DNA of 40,973 nucleotides. It comes from Nitrospirota bacterium (lineage in GTDB: Bacteria > Nitrospirota > Thermodesulfovibrionia > Thermodesulfovibrionales > Magnetobacteriaceae). The stretch's first letter is position 1, and the number at the start of each line of letters is the position of its first letter. The stretch spans positions 1 to 40,973 of the forward strand of contig JADFXF010000012.1 in NCBI GenBank assembly GCA_015233685.1. The letters run 5' to 3'. The notes under the pieces are model-generated. The model saw nothing but the letters and a program-made list of their open reading frames with translations, ran no database searches and was not told the DNA's origin. This document shows positions 25,379 through 33,056 of the stretch, piece after piece. Position numbers and translations under genes: made by a program.

Positions 25379-25779
25379 CAGGCCTCCTTGTGGTATAGGT
25401 TGTTCCCGTTGCTTGATTGTAAAAGGTTCTTCGCATTGGCGTCAAGAACCTTCATCGTTTGCAAATATTGCTCGGCAGGTATCTGCTGAACTACCTTGCC
25501 GGAGGAATCGGTAACTTTTATTACCACGTTCTTATCATCGTCAACGTCAAAAAACGCCTTTCCATCAGACATCGTCTTTTCGCCGGTATGCTCATCGCCC
25601 TTATTACCGGCATTTGCCTGTCTGGGATCAACTACCGCTTGCGGCGATATGGTGGCAACAGAGGCCTTATTGCCTGCCTGAGAGTTGCCACCCTGCCCAC
25701 TGTCGGCCTGGTTTGTGACTGTAGGCGGCAACGCCGTGCTGCCTATATATGCACCCATCGAATTCAGGTTAACATCCAT
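25378..25779 (-). CDS. flaG: FlaG family protein
   Basis: This 133-residue protein has a disordered Gln/Gly/Ala-rich N-terminal half. Its C-terminal FlaG domain (about residues 68-120) contains FFDVDDDKNVVIKVTDSSGKVVQQIP (quoted in part: VVIKVTDSSGKVVQQIP). FlaG proteins influence filament length in several bacteria. It leads fliD and fliS, with AAAAGGAGG upstream of the ATG. Confidence 0.88.
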   Translation of the reverse strand: MDVNLNSMGAYIGSTALPPTVTNQADSGQGGNSQAGNKASVATISPQAVVDPRQANAGNKGDEHTGEKTMSDGKAFFDVDDDKNVVIKVTDSSGKVVQQIPAEQYLQTMKVLDANAKNLLQSSNGNNLYHKEA

Positions 25780-25805
25780 AACTTCCTCCTTTTAAGCGCT
25801 CCTCT

Positions 25806-25833
25806 ATATCGCCCTCATCATCAGGCAATTTTA
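25806..25833 (-). promoter_or_regulatory. Weak candidate sigma-28 promoter for flaG-fliD-fliS
   Basis: On the minus strand TAAAATTG and GGCGATAT resemble the sigma-28 elements TAAAGTTT and GCCGATAA, but the spacer is 12 rather than 11 bases. It lies about 27 bases before the flaG start, so it is weak compared with the two flagellin promoters. Confidence 0.3.
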
Positions 25834-25844
25834 GAAAAGTGTAT

Positions 25845-25866
25845 GGGGAGGCAACCCTGCCTCCCC
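25845..25866 (-). terminator. Terminator after flagellin 2
   Basis: GGGGAGGC and GCCTCCCC form a perfect 8-bp stem around a 6-base loop, 19 bases after the flagellin stop. On the minus strand it is followed by ATACACTTTTC, a short T-rich stretch. Confidence 0.65.
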
Positions 25867-25884
25867 TTTAACTATCTTATCCTA

Positions 25885-26886
25885 CTATTTCAGCAGGGCA
25901 AGCACATTCTGTGGTTGAGTGTTAGCCTGAGATAATACTGATATACCAGCTTGCTGTATTATCATGTACTTTGTCAGGTTTGCCGTCTCTGACGCGAAGT
26001 TGGCGTCCATAATTCTTGAGCGGGCGGCAGTCGTAGTCTCGACTTCATTTGAAAGATTAGATATAGCGGCGTTAAACTCATTGGCCTTAGCGCCCATAGA
26101 AGAGTTCGCCGATGCGACCTGGCTCAATGCCCCGTCTATTATTGCTATGGCGTTTGAGGCCTGAGAAGTCAAACCGTTTGGGCCGTTTACCATCAACGAT
26201 GACTTTCCTGAGTATGTAATTTCCATTTTTGCAGTGAAGCTATATGCCCTGGGCGCCCCTGCTCCAGACAGCCACGAACCGTCTCCCACGCCGGACACCC
26301 CGACCGATGAGGCCGTGTGCATGTCCATAAGATGTAGGATCGCCCCGTTTTTGCCGGTTGGCGAAAACGTGTTCCCGCCTAAAGCGTCTGTATTCATTGA
26401 GGCTATGTTGATGCCAATCTGCGCGTCACTGGCATTATAACCAACCGCCAACCTTGATGAGTACGTGCCGTCAAGGAGAGGCTTATTGTTGAATGTCGTC
26501 TGCGTTGCAATTCGTCCAATGTCCTCGACGAGTGAGTTTATTTCCATCTGCATAGAGCCTATGTCACTGGCACCGTACTGCCCGCTTGTTGCTTGGACAG
26601 ACAGCTCTCTCATTCTCTGAAGGTTGCTCGTTATCTGGGACATCGAGCCTCCGGCCGTCTGAGCCATAGACAAACCGTCGTTGGCGTTATTTATCGCAAC
26701 GTTAAGACCCCTTGTTTGAGAATCCATTCTTGTTGCAATAGCCAGACCGGCGGCATCATCTGCCGACGTGTTGATTCTCAGGCCGGACGACAACCTCTGC
26801 ATTGCCTGGGCCAATGGTGTTTGTGTGGCATTAAGATGCCTCTGCGCGTCAATCGACAGCATGTTTGTGTTGATAGTCATTGCCAT
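25885..26886 (-). CDS. fliC: Flagellin 2
   Basis: This 333-residue flagellin has conserved D0/D1 ends: LNATQTPLAQAMQRLSSGLRINTSADDAAGLAIA at the N-terminus (quoted in part: RLSSGLRINTSADDAAGLAI) and QAGISVLSQANTQPQNVLALLK at the C-terminus. The variable centre (about residues 140-270) is short. It is clearly a paralogue of the neighbouring flagellin at 27050-28054. The start is supported by GGAGG eight bases upstream. It has its own sigma-28 promoter and a leader of about 120 bases. FliS and FliD are encoded just downstream. Confidence 0.95.
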   Translation of the reverse strand: MAMTINTNMLSIDAQRHLNATQTPLAQAMQRLSSGLRINTSADDAAGLAIATRMDSQTRGLNVAINNANDGLSMAQTAGGSMSQITSNLQRMRELSVQATSGQYGASDIGSMQMEINSLVEDIGRIATQTTFNNKPLLDGTYSSRLAVGYNASDAQIGINIASMNTDALGGNTFSPTGKNGAILHLMDMHTASSVGVSGVGDGSWLSGAGAPRAYSFTAKMEITYSGKSSLMVNGPNGLTSQASNAIAIIDGALSQVASANSSMGAKANEFNAAISNLSNEVETTTAARSRIMDANFASETANLTKYMIIQQAGISVLSQANTQPQNVLALLK

Positions 26887-26925
26887 GTCTTCTACCTCCG
26901 TGTAATGTTACTAATTTTAGTCTAA

Positions 26926-26947
26926 AATAGCTTCCCGCTATTTTTCA
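26926..26947 (-). promoter_or_regulatory. AU-rich hairpin with a GGGAA loop in the flagellin 2 leader
   Basis: On the minus strand AAAATAGC-GGGAA-GCTATTTT is an 8-bp stem with a 5-base loop, about 40 bases before the flagellin 2 Shine-Dalgarno. If read as the 3' end of flagellin 1, it could be an inefficient terminator. If read within the leader, the loop GGA resembles a CsrA-type site. The role is unproven. Confidence 0.35.
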
Positions 26948-27013
26948 CTCGTGCGTCCCGTACTCCATGGGGCTGTTCGCCCCCTTTACTGCTCACTAAC
27001 TCTCTTAATATAC

Positions 27014-27040
27014 TTATCGGACTTCTGCTTAAAAACTTTA
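27014..27040 (-). promoter_or_regulatory. Sigma-28 promoter of flagellin 2
   Basis: On the minus strand TAAAGTTT (27033-27040), an 11-base spacer and TCCGATAA (27014-27021) differ from the sigma-28 consensus TAAAGTTT-N11-GCCGATAA at one base. Transcription should start near 27007, giving a leader of about 120 bases. Confidence 0.88.
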
Positions 27041-27049
27041 ATATTTCAT

Positions 27050-28054
27050 TTATTTTAGCAGGGCAAGCACGTTTTGAGGCGTGGTGTTTGCCTGAGACAG
27101 CACTGAAATGCCAGCCTTTTGCAATATCGTTGACTTTGTCATGTCCGCCGTCTCCGCCGCGAAGTCAGCGTCCACAATTCTTGATTGAGCGGCTGTGGTC
27201 GTCTCTACCACATTGGAAATGTTTGATATAGCTGCGTTAAACTGGCTGGCCTTCGCACCCATCAGAGACCGCGCGCTTGTAATGGTGGCCAATGCCCCGT
27301 CTATTATTGCTATGGCGTTTGAGGCCCGCGAAGAGTAACCTCCAGCCTGACCATTTACCAACAGCGATGAGGCTCCGGTATATGTGATGGCCTCGTTTGC
27401 CGTGTAGCTGTACGCCACAGGCGCCCCTGCGCCGGATATCCATGAGCCATCCCCAACGCCCCGCACCCCTGACGATGTCGCCGTGTGGATGTCTTTGAGT
27501 GTGAGATACGCCCCGTTTTTGCCGGTTGAGGTAAATATTTTCCCGCCTAAGACATCGGTGTTCATTGAGCCTACGTTGACGTCAATAGAGGCATCGCTGG
27601 CATTATAGCTAACGTCCAATTTCGTTTGGTAATTGCCGGCAAGGAGCTGCTTGTTGTTGAACGCTGTCTCTGTGGCGATACGTCCGATATTCTCGACCAG
27701 GGTGTTTATCTCCATCTGCATAGAGCCGGTGTCGCTGGCGCCATACTGCCCGCTTGTGGACTGCACGGCCAGCTCTCTCATTCTCTGCAAGTCGGTCGTT
27801 ATCTGGCCCATCGCGCCCTCGGCCGTCTGCACCATAGACAAACCATCGTTGGCGTTTCTTATTGCAACATTAAGACCCCTTGACTGGGAAGTCATCCTTG
27901 TGGCTATGGAAAGACCAGCCGCATCGTCAGCCGCAGAGTTGATTCTTATACCGGTGGACAATCTCTGAGTCGCCTGCTGCATGGGTTGTTCGGTCGTCAT
28001 AAGATTTCTCTGAGCATTTACCGACATCATATTCGTGTTAAGTACAAAGGCCAC
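27050..28054 (-). CDS. fliC: Flagellin 1
   Basis: This 334-residue flagellin has the conserved N-terminus (LNTNMMSVNAQRNL) and C-terminus (LSQANTTPQNVLALLK) and a short central domain. It starts with GTG at 28054. GGGAGG lies just upstream, and starting later would cut the conserved first helix. It shares most of its sequence with flagellin 2, so the two arose by duplication. Its stop lies only 10 bases before the sigma-28 promoter of flagellin 2. Both are probably major filament subunits whose relative use is unknown. Confidence 0.95.
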   Translation of the reverse strand: MAFVLNTNMMSVNAQRNLMTTEQPMQQATQRLSTGIRINSAADDAAGLSIATRMTSQSRGLNVAIRNANDGLSMVQTAEGAMGQITTDLQRMRELAVQSTSGQYGASDTGSMQMEINTLVENIGRIATETAFNNKQLLAGNYQTKLDVSYNASDASIDVNVGSMNTDVLGGKIFTSTGKNGAYLTLKDIHTATSSGVRGVGDGSWISGAGAPVAYSYTANEAITYTGASSLLVNGQAGGYSSRASNAIAIIDGALATITSARSLMGAKASQFNAAISNISNVVETTTAAQSRIVDADFAAETADMTKSTILQKAGISVLSQANTTPQNVLALLK

Positions 28055-28166
28055 GGATACCTCCCGTTATTTCATAATTTATTTCGTTACAAACCGCCGC
28101 CGCTGACGCCGATACGTTGCCGCTTTTATCTATCATTGTCTCTAATCTCATCTCTATCCTAACATT

Positions 28167-28193
28167 TTATCGGATTAATATGAAAATACTTTA
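28167..28193 (-). promoter_or_regulatory. Sigma-28 promoter of flagellin 1
   Basis: On the minus strand TAAAGTAT (28186-28193), an 11-base spacer and TCCGATAA (28167-28174) match the sigma-28 consensus at 14 of 16 positions. The predicted start near 28160 gives a leader of about 105 bases before the GTG. Confidence 0.88.
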
Positions 28194-28221
28194 ATAAATC
28201 CACACATTATAATAATTAATG

Positions 28222-29412
28222 TTACTTTCGGGCGCTTGTCGGGCGCCTTTGGTCATGGACTATGCCTTTCACTATATCGGCAAAAGACAGCTTTGCCTGT
28301 TTCTTCTTGTAGCATTCATTGAGGGCTGTCTTTAGTGCTTCCTTGTTGTTGACAAAGGCTACGTCGCGTTGAAAATCCTTCTTTTCGTATATAGGATTAT
28401 ATACGATTGAGAGTTTGCCGTAATCTGAGGCAAAACCCAGCGTCGTCAGATAGGCCGGCGAGATGATAACATCGCAGAGCATTATCAGGTCGCCCTTTGA
28501 GTCCGGCTCCATGATAAACGACCTGCCCTTTATTTTCTTTATATCATTCATAAAGAAATCGTTTATTATATCGTCCTCTGAAAGCTCCCTGATGACGAAT
28601 TTCCTCTTCATAAAGAACACCGTCTTGGGCATATCAAGCTCATTTATCGCCTCAAGGGCCTCTTTGACGCAAAATCGCAGTCTCGGATGGTTTATAAGCA
28701 GTATGACAAGCTCCTCTTTTGGCAGGTGGATACTGGGGTTGAGCAGTGAATCCATGTACTTGTCTTCTATTGTATCAATATAATACGCCTCCTGTTCATA
28801 GTTCAAAATGAAGGCACGCAGCAGGTCAAAGCCGTATTCCTTTAAATACTCCTTCTCCCATTCGTATTTTATTATGATATAATTGATCGTCCGCAGAAAA
28901 ATAGGTGGCGTCTGAATGGCCGGGAACATCTGGATGCCGACGATGGGCACGCCCTGTTCCTTCGCGTAAAAACACATGGTAGAGTAGAAGATGTCGCAGT
29001 CTGGAAGGGGTGGGACCTCAGTCGAAGGAATCGGCAGCATCACGGCCGTATAGGAGGTTAAGTCTATTCCCGGGTAGGTAAACGTGGCCACATGGCCCCT
29101 GAAATCGTCAAAGGCCGTCACCTTGTAGAGTTTCATGTCGGTTCCGGGGATGTACATATCGTATGTGAGCTTGATAAACGTGTTCACGAGCGAGGCTATA
29201 TGGTCAAGGGCAATGGGGTTAGGGGAAATTATATTAGTCCTGACCGCCGGGTAGCCCTTGTGCAGTTCAACAGAGAAATCATATACCGAGCGGCTATAGG
29301 TCAGCACATCAACCGCAATACCCTTCATGGCCATGGCACGGGCCATATAAAGAAGTCTGCCGTTTGTCCCTTTTAGTTCATTCTCCCCTACGGGGATGAC
29401 GACTTTTGCCAT
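28222..29412 (-). CDS. Glycosyltransferase-like protein next to the flagellins
   Basis: I do not recognise a named family for this 396-residue soluble protein. The N-terminus (VIPVGENELKGTNGRLLYMARAMAMKGIAVDVLTYS, quoted in part: NGRLLYMARAMAMKGIAVD) reads like the first Rossmann unit of a GT-B glycosyltransferase. A late segment (MLCDVIISPAYLTTLGFASD) resembles the donor-site region where GT-B enzymes have a gene-family-wide D..[VI]SP..E.. pattern, although the usual glutamate is not clear. The start overlaps the stop of the TPR-like gene (TAATG). Lying immediately upstream of the flagellin genes suggests flagellin glycosylation or filament assembly, but this is inference. Confidence 0.5.
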   Translation of the reverse strand: MAKVVIPVGENELKGTNGRLLYMARAMAMKGIAVDVLTYSRSVYDFSVELHKGYPAVRTNIISPNPIALDHIASLVNTFIKLTYDMYIPGTDMKLYKVTAFDDFRGHVATFTYPGIDLTSYTAVMLPIPSTEVPPLPDCDIFYSTMCFYAKEQGVPIVGIQMFPAIQTPPIFLRTINYIIIKYEWEKEYLKEYGFDLLRAFILNYEQEAYYIDTIEDKYMDSLLNPSIHLPKEELVILLINHPRLRFCVKEALEAINELDMPKTVFFMKRKFVIRELSEDDIINDFFMNDIKKIKGRSFIMEPDSKGDLIMLCDVIISPAYLTTLGFASDYGKLSIVYNPIYEKKDFQRDVAFVNNKEALKTALNECYKKKQAKLSFADIVKGIVHDQRRPTSARK

Positions 29413-29975
29413 TAGTTGGACTTCAGGTCTATGGCGCGCATAATATCGCGGGCCTTATCAATATATACGCCGGTGGTTATCTTTCTTAATTTTTCCGCGG
29501 TGTCCAGGATTATCTCCATCACAGGGGTGTGGTTTTGCGTGTTTGAATAGGCAATGGGCAGATACACGTCATAAACCTCTTTAAGCGCCTCCGAATTTAA
29601 GAAATCATACGCATAGATTTCCCTGTCCGGCAGGTCAATAGCCACCAGATAGCTCAGGATAGATGTCAGCATATCACCATAGCGGTGGGTTGCCTTTGAC
29701 AGAAGGATGTCGAGGAAGAGTAAATCCACATGGAATCTCTTTAATTTAAGGCCCTGCCTGATGTAATAGGCCGCCCGTGAGACATCCCCATCCTCAATAG
29801 CAAACCGGCCGCACATTGAGAGTATCTTTAAGAAAGGGCTGTTGTCCTCTTTTTTGTCCTCGTCTGGTACCTGGGAGAGGGCCTTTTTTATTGACAGCCT
29901 GGCGTCAATCCCATTTTGCATCTTAAGGTACGAGATTGCTGTCTCTAAGTTTGATTCATAATCTTTTTGGCTCAT
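29412..29975 (-). CDS. Helical TPR-like protein
   Basis: This 187-residue protein is predicted all-helical by composition. Helix pairs such as YESNLETAISYLKMQNGIDARLSIKKAL (quoted in part: LETAISYLKMQNGIDARLSI) and DGDVSRAAYYIRQGLKLKRF are reminiscent of degenerate tetratricopeptide repeats. It has no signal peptide or membrane helix. Coupled by a one-base overlap to the glycosyltransferase-like gene, it may be a partner or substrate adaptor. The function is unknown. Confidence 0.6.
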   Translation of the reverse strand: MSQKDYESNLETAISYLKMQNGIDARLSIKKALSQVPDEDKKEDNSPFLKILSMCGRFAIEDGDVSRAAYYIRQGLKLKRFHVDLLFLDILLSKATHRYGDMLTSILSYLVAIDLPDREIYAYDFLNSEALKEVYDVYLPIAYSNTQNHTPVMEIILDTAEKLRKITTGVYIDKARDIMRAIDLKSN

Positions 29976-30128
29976 TCATCCTCACTCATTGGCTCACGCA
30001 CCGGGGTACGGTCATTTTCTATTAAGGTTTATTTCCTTTATATTATATCGCTTATTATTATATAGTATACCATATGGAAGGGATATATCAACAGGTAATT
30101 TTTTATAAAATCAGAGGCACAGGCCAGC

Positions 30129-31595
30129 ATGAGCGCCACTGAAGTTCAGCGCATACCCATAAAATTTCACAAAGGGTCTAAGCATGTCTTCACCGATTGG
30201 CAGTACGTGGAGGCGGGATATGGGATGCCGTTTTGGAAATACTATCAGGATACATATGGTACGCGCCCGTGGTTCAGTCCTTATGGGGTTTCTCTTACCG
30301 TGGGTCAGCCTGAGATTCTCAGTCGTCCCATCATAGAAAATGACCCGCTGGGATACATCGGCGCCTATAGCACCCTCAGATATGAAGACGGACTCTACCG
30401 GCTCTGGTACGTGACATACGATTTCGACAAGGACGGGCAGGAAAACGACAAGATCTGCTACGCGCAGTCCCGCGATTTCAGAGACTGGCACCGCCCTGAC
30501 CTGGGGCTAATCTCATACAAAGGCTCGCGCCACAACAATATAGTCTATGGGGTAGGCCCCAGGGCTAAGGGAGGGGACATAGGTGCCCATGGCGCGACAG
30601 TTTTTTATGACCCGTCGGCAACTCCCGACTCACGCTATAAAATGGTCTGCCTCGGGCCGGCGAAAAAAGACTCCGGCCTTATGAACTGGCTCTACGGGGC
30701 AGTGTCCCCTGATGGCATCCATTGGAAGGCCATGGCGTCAGCCGTGGGGAAATTCTCAAGTGATACGCAGTCCATTGCCCTGTATGACGAAGGACTGAAA
30801 AAATACGTCATGTATGTTCGCCAGTGGACGCCGCAGACGGCGGCGGGTTTTGGTGGGCGGCGTATCGTTGGGAGGACGGAATCGGACACATTTAAGAAAT
30901 TCCCTGCCCCAACGCCGGTACTCACACCGGAGCCGTCATGGGAGCCGTCCATGGACATATACACAAACGCATACCACCGCTGGCCCGGGGCAGACTCTGC
31001 CCATATAATGCTGCCCGCGCTCTACCACAGAAACACTGACACCGTGACCCTGCACCTGGCCGTAAGCAGAGACGCCCATCACTGGGCGATGCCAAAAAAC
31101 ACGCCCATACTTGCCGAGAATTCGTCGTATGAGAAGGTGACGACATACGCGGGGGTCGGCATCGTCCCGTATGGAGAGGGGAAGTGGGCGTTTCCCGTAT
31201 TTTTCTCGCGCAGGGCGCACAATGAATACGTCTCTGAACGGCCGGCAATCCACGCGGCCATTATCAGAGAAGACGGCTTTATGGCGGTTGAGGCCACACT
31301 TCGCGGTGAGTTCTACACATACCCGTGCGTATTTGAGGGGAGCCGCCTGCTGCTGAATTCCTTTTCATATCCCGGTGGTGAAATAAGAATTGAGATAATC
31401 GAATTGAGACCTAAATTTGAGATACAGCCATTTAAAGGATTTTCCATTGACGACTGCGACCCTGTCAGGGGGAACTCCATGTGGCGGCCTGTCTCATGGA
31501 AGGGGACTGAGGAATTATCGACCCTTGCCGGTAAGATAGTCCGAATTAGATTTCTGCTTATAAGGTCAAGGATATTTGCTATAAAGTTTGAATAG
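30129..31595 (+). CDS. Five-bladed beta-propeller, glycosidase-like protein
   Basis: This 488-residue protein has repeated blade-like segments ending in S-D-G/A-x-x-W patterns: SRDFRDWHRPDLG, AVSPDGIHWKAM and AVSRDAHHWAMP. These are typical of GH32/GH43-type propellers and related sugar-binding folds. Aromatic-rich strands (YRLWYVTYDFD, KYVMYVRQW) support this. A C-terminal beta-sandwich-like tail (about 400-488) follows. There is no obvious signal peptide, so it is probably cytoplasmic. I cannot assign catalytic residues or a substrate. It is transcribed divergently from the TPR/glycosyltransferase pair and separated from it by an AT-rich gap (29976-30128), so a link to surface glycan metabolism is only a guess. 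Confidence 0.6.
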   Translation: MSATEVQRIPIKFHKGSKHVFTDWQYVEAGYGMPFWKYYQDTYGTRPWFSPYGVSLTVGQPEILSRPIIENDPLGYIGAYSTLRYEDGLYRLWYVTYDFDKDGQENDKICYAQSRDFRDWHRPDLGLISYKGSRHNNIVYGVGPRAKGGDIGAHGATVFYDPSATPDSRYKMVCLGPAKKDSGLMNWLYGAVSPDGIHWKAMASAVGKFSSDTQSIALYDEGLKKYVMYVRQWTPQTAAGFGGRRIVGRTESDTFKKFPAPTPVLTPEPSWEPSMDIYTNAYHRWPGADSAHIMLPALYHRNTDTVTLHLAVSRDAHHWAMPKNTPILAENSSYEKVTTYAGVGIVPYGEGKWAFPVFFSRRAHNEYVSERPAIHAAIIREDGFMAVEATLRGEFYTYPCVFEGSRLLLNSFSYPGGEIRIEIIELRPKFEIQPFKGFSIDDCDPVRGNSMWRPVSWKGTEELSTLAGKIVRIRFLLIRSRIFAIKFE

Positions 31596-31635
31596 AGCGG
31601 GGCAGGAGGCAGGATTAATGATGGCAGCAACCTGA

Positions 31636-31665
31636 TGTTTAATATTATTATGTTTAATATTATTA
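31636..31665. repeat. 15-bp perfect tandem repeat
   Basis: TGTTTAATATTATTA occurs twice head to tail, just before the tRNA promoter. Confidence 0.7.
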
Positions 31666-31695
31666 TTGAAAGAGCCAACGCAAACGTGTTATACT
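31666..31695 (+). promoter_or_regulatory. Promoter of tRNA-Gly
   Basis: TTGAAA (31666-31671), an 18-base spacer and TATACT (31690-31695) lie 20 bases before the tRNA. Both boxes are close to the sigma-70 consensus. Confidence 0.6.
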
Positions 31696-31715
31696 GACAT
31701 GCACTGGCATCTGCT

Positions 31716-31787
31716 GCGGGCGTAACTCAGTGGTAGAGTGATAGCTTCCCAAGCTATTGGCCGCGGGTTCGAATCCCGTCGCCCGCT
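31716..31787 (+). tRNA. tRNA-Gly(CCC)
   Basis: This 72-nt tRNA folds as a full cloverleaf. The acceptor stem GCGGGCG pairs with CGCCCGC. The D-arm is TAACTCAGTGGTAGAG. The anticodon arm ATAGC-TTCCCAA-GCTAT has anticodon CCC (31748-31750), which reads GGG. The T-arm is around GGGTTCGAATCCC. CCA is not encoded and must be added after transcription. It closely resembles the Gly(CCC) tRNA of other bacteria. Confidence 0.95.
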
Positions 31788-31794
31788 TTAACAG

Positions 31795-31826
31795 CATCCT
31801 TATTAATCAACATCCTTATTAATCAA
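31795..31826. repeat. 16-bp perfect tandem repeat after the tRNA
   Basis: CATCCTTATTAATCAA occurs twice head to tail, starting eight bases after the tRNA 3' end. It does not duplicate tRNA sequence, so it is not an integration scar. Confidence 0.7.
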
Positions 31827-31892
31827 AGACTGAGCTTCGTCTTGCCTCTGCTGTTTTCCTTGCAAAGATGGGGGTTTCATGGCGCCTGCGTT

Positions 31893-32951
31893 TTACTTCC
31901 CGGTGTATGCCTCTGAATGCAGAATTTTGACTGTCCGTGGCTTCCCACACATTTTATCGTCCTTCCATTTCCCGGTGTACTTCCTTCCATCAGGGAATAT
32001 CAAAGTCCCCTGCCCGTCCTTTTTATCATCCTTCCACTGGCCAACATACGTTGTCCCATCTGCGTATGTGAAAGTTCCCTGCCCATGTTGCAGATTATCC
32101 TTCCACTGGCCAACGTACTTCGTGCCATCGGGATATGTCAATGTTCCATACCCGTGTTTTGCGTCGTACTCCCACTGTCCGGCATATGCCGTTGCGTTAG
32201 GATACGTTAAGAGTCCTTCCCCATGTTTTGTGTTATCCTGCCACTGCCCGGTGTATGTTGTTCCGTTTGGGTGGGTGAGCGTCCCCTGCCCATTTTTTTT
32301 CCCACTCTTCCACTGACCTGTATATACCGTTGCGTTAGGGTAATTTAAGATTCCTTCCCCATGGGGCATACCACTGTGAAATTCCCCCGCGTACTTCCAG
32401 CCGCTGTGGTAACATAGAACACCCTGGCCGTTTGGGATACCGTCTTTAACCTCTCCAACGTATGTAGTTCCATCTGTGTAGGTCAAGGTCCCCTGCCCGT
32501 TTGGCATATCACCTTTGAACTGTCCGCAATATGTCGTCCCATCAGCCCAGGTGAAAGTGCGCTGTTGAAATTCTCTTTTATTTTGACTTTCCCGCTGTTG
32601 GCCGCCCTGGGTATATTCCCTGTTTGTACTATGGGTTTTTGAAGTCTTTGGGTCATAGTGTTTATCGTTTGTGCGGTGCGATGCTGTCTCTTTCTGTTGT
32701 GAGTATTCGTTTGGTGTACCGCCTTTGGCAGAGGGACTGGGTTGGATTTTCAGGGATTCAATGATTTTACTGTACGCAAGGTTGATTTCTTTCGTTTTCC
32801 CCTCAGCCTTCTTTCTAAAACGTTCATCCTCGTGGGCAAACCTGTCAGGATGCCATACCTTGATCGAATCCCTATACGCCTGTTTGATTTCCTCTAATGG
32901 CGACCCGGGGTTCACGCCAAGTATATCATAAGATTTATCTATGCCATTCAT
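31893..32951 (-). CDS. J-domain protein with nine MORN repeats
   Basis: This 352-residue protein has an N-terminal J domain (residues 5-68) with the essential HPD at 34-36 (VWHPDRF), so it can in principle stimulate an Hsp70/DnaK. A low-complexity Gln/Ser/Thr/Lys linker (about 70-130) follows. Nine MORN repeats of 23 residues then run from about 141 to 347, each of form Y-x-G-x-[WF]-x6-G-x-G-x-L-x-[YF]-x-[DN]-G. MORN repeats form extended beta-sheets that contact lipids or proteins. No signal peptide or transmembrane helix is visible. The DNA shows a 69-bp periodicity. The partner and role are unknown, and a chaperone adaptor recruiting DnaK to a MORN-bound target is one reading. Confidence 0.85.
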   Translation of the reverse strand: MNGIDKSYDILGVNPGSPLEEIKQAYRDSIKVWHPDRFAHEDERFRKKAEGKTKEINLAYSKIIESLKIQPSPSAKGGTPNEYSQQKETASHRTNDKHYDPKTSKTHSTNREYTQGGQQRESQNKREFQQRTFTWADGTTYCGQFKGDMPNGQGTLTYTDGTTYVGEVKDGIPNGQGVLCYHSGWKYAGEFHSGMPHGEGILNYPNATVYTGQWKSGKKNGQGTLTHPNGTTYTGQWQDNTKHGEGLLTYPNATAYAGQWEYDAKHGYGTLTYPDGTKYVGQWKDNLQHGQGTFTYADGTTYVGQWKDDKKDGQGTLIFPDGRKYTGKWKDDKMCGKPRTVKILHSEAYTGK

Positions 32952-33056
32952 GGCTTGTTATAACATTTCTATGTGATTTTTAGCCAGTATGGAGCTATCT
33001 AACGCGCATGACAGGTATACAGTTTTTGCTATTTTCTCTATGTTGTTTGAGGATTG

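Noticed and set aside
29976-30128. Promoters in the AT-rich divergent gap
   Set aside because: Several TATAAT-like words occur, but none has a convincing -35 partner on either strand, so I could not choose.
31716-31826. tRNA-Gly as an integration site for a mobile island
   Set aside because: No repeat of the tRNA 3' end was found downstream, and no integrase is in the window. The tandem repeat after it does not copy tRNA sequence.
31879-32316. Plus-strand frame rich in CP and FH repeats over the MORN gene
   Set aside because: The repetitive pattern is simply the antisense of the MORN repeats.
31960-32560. Possible CRISPR-like regular repeats
   Set aside because: The 69-bp periodicity encodes MORN repeats in frame, and there are no conserved repeats with variable spacers.
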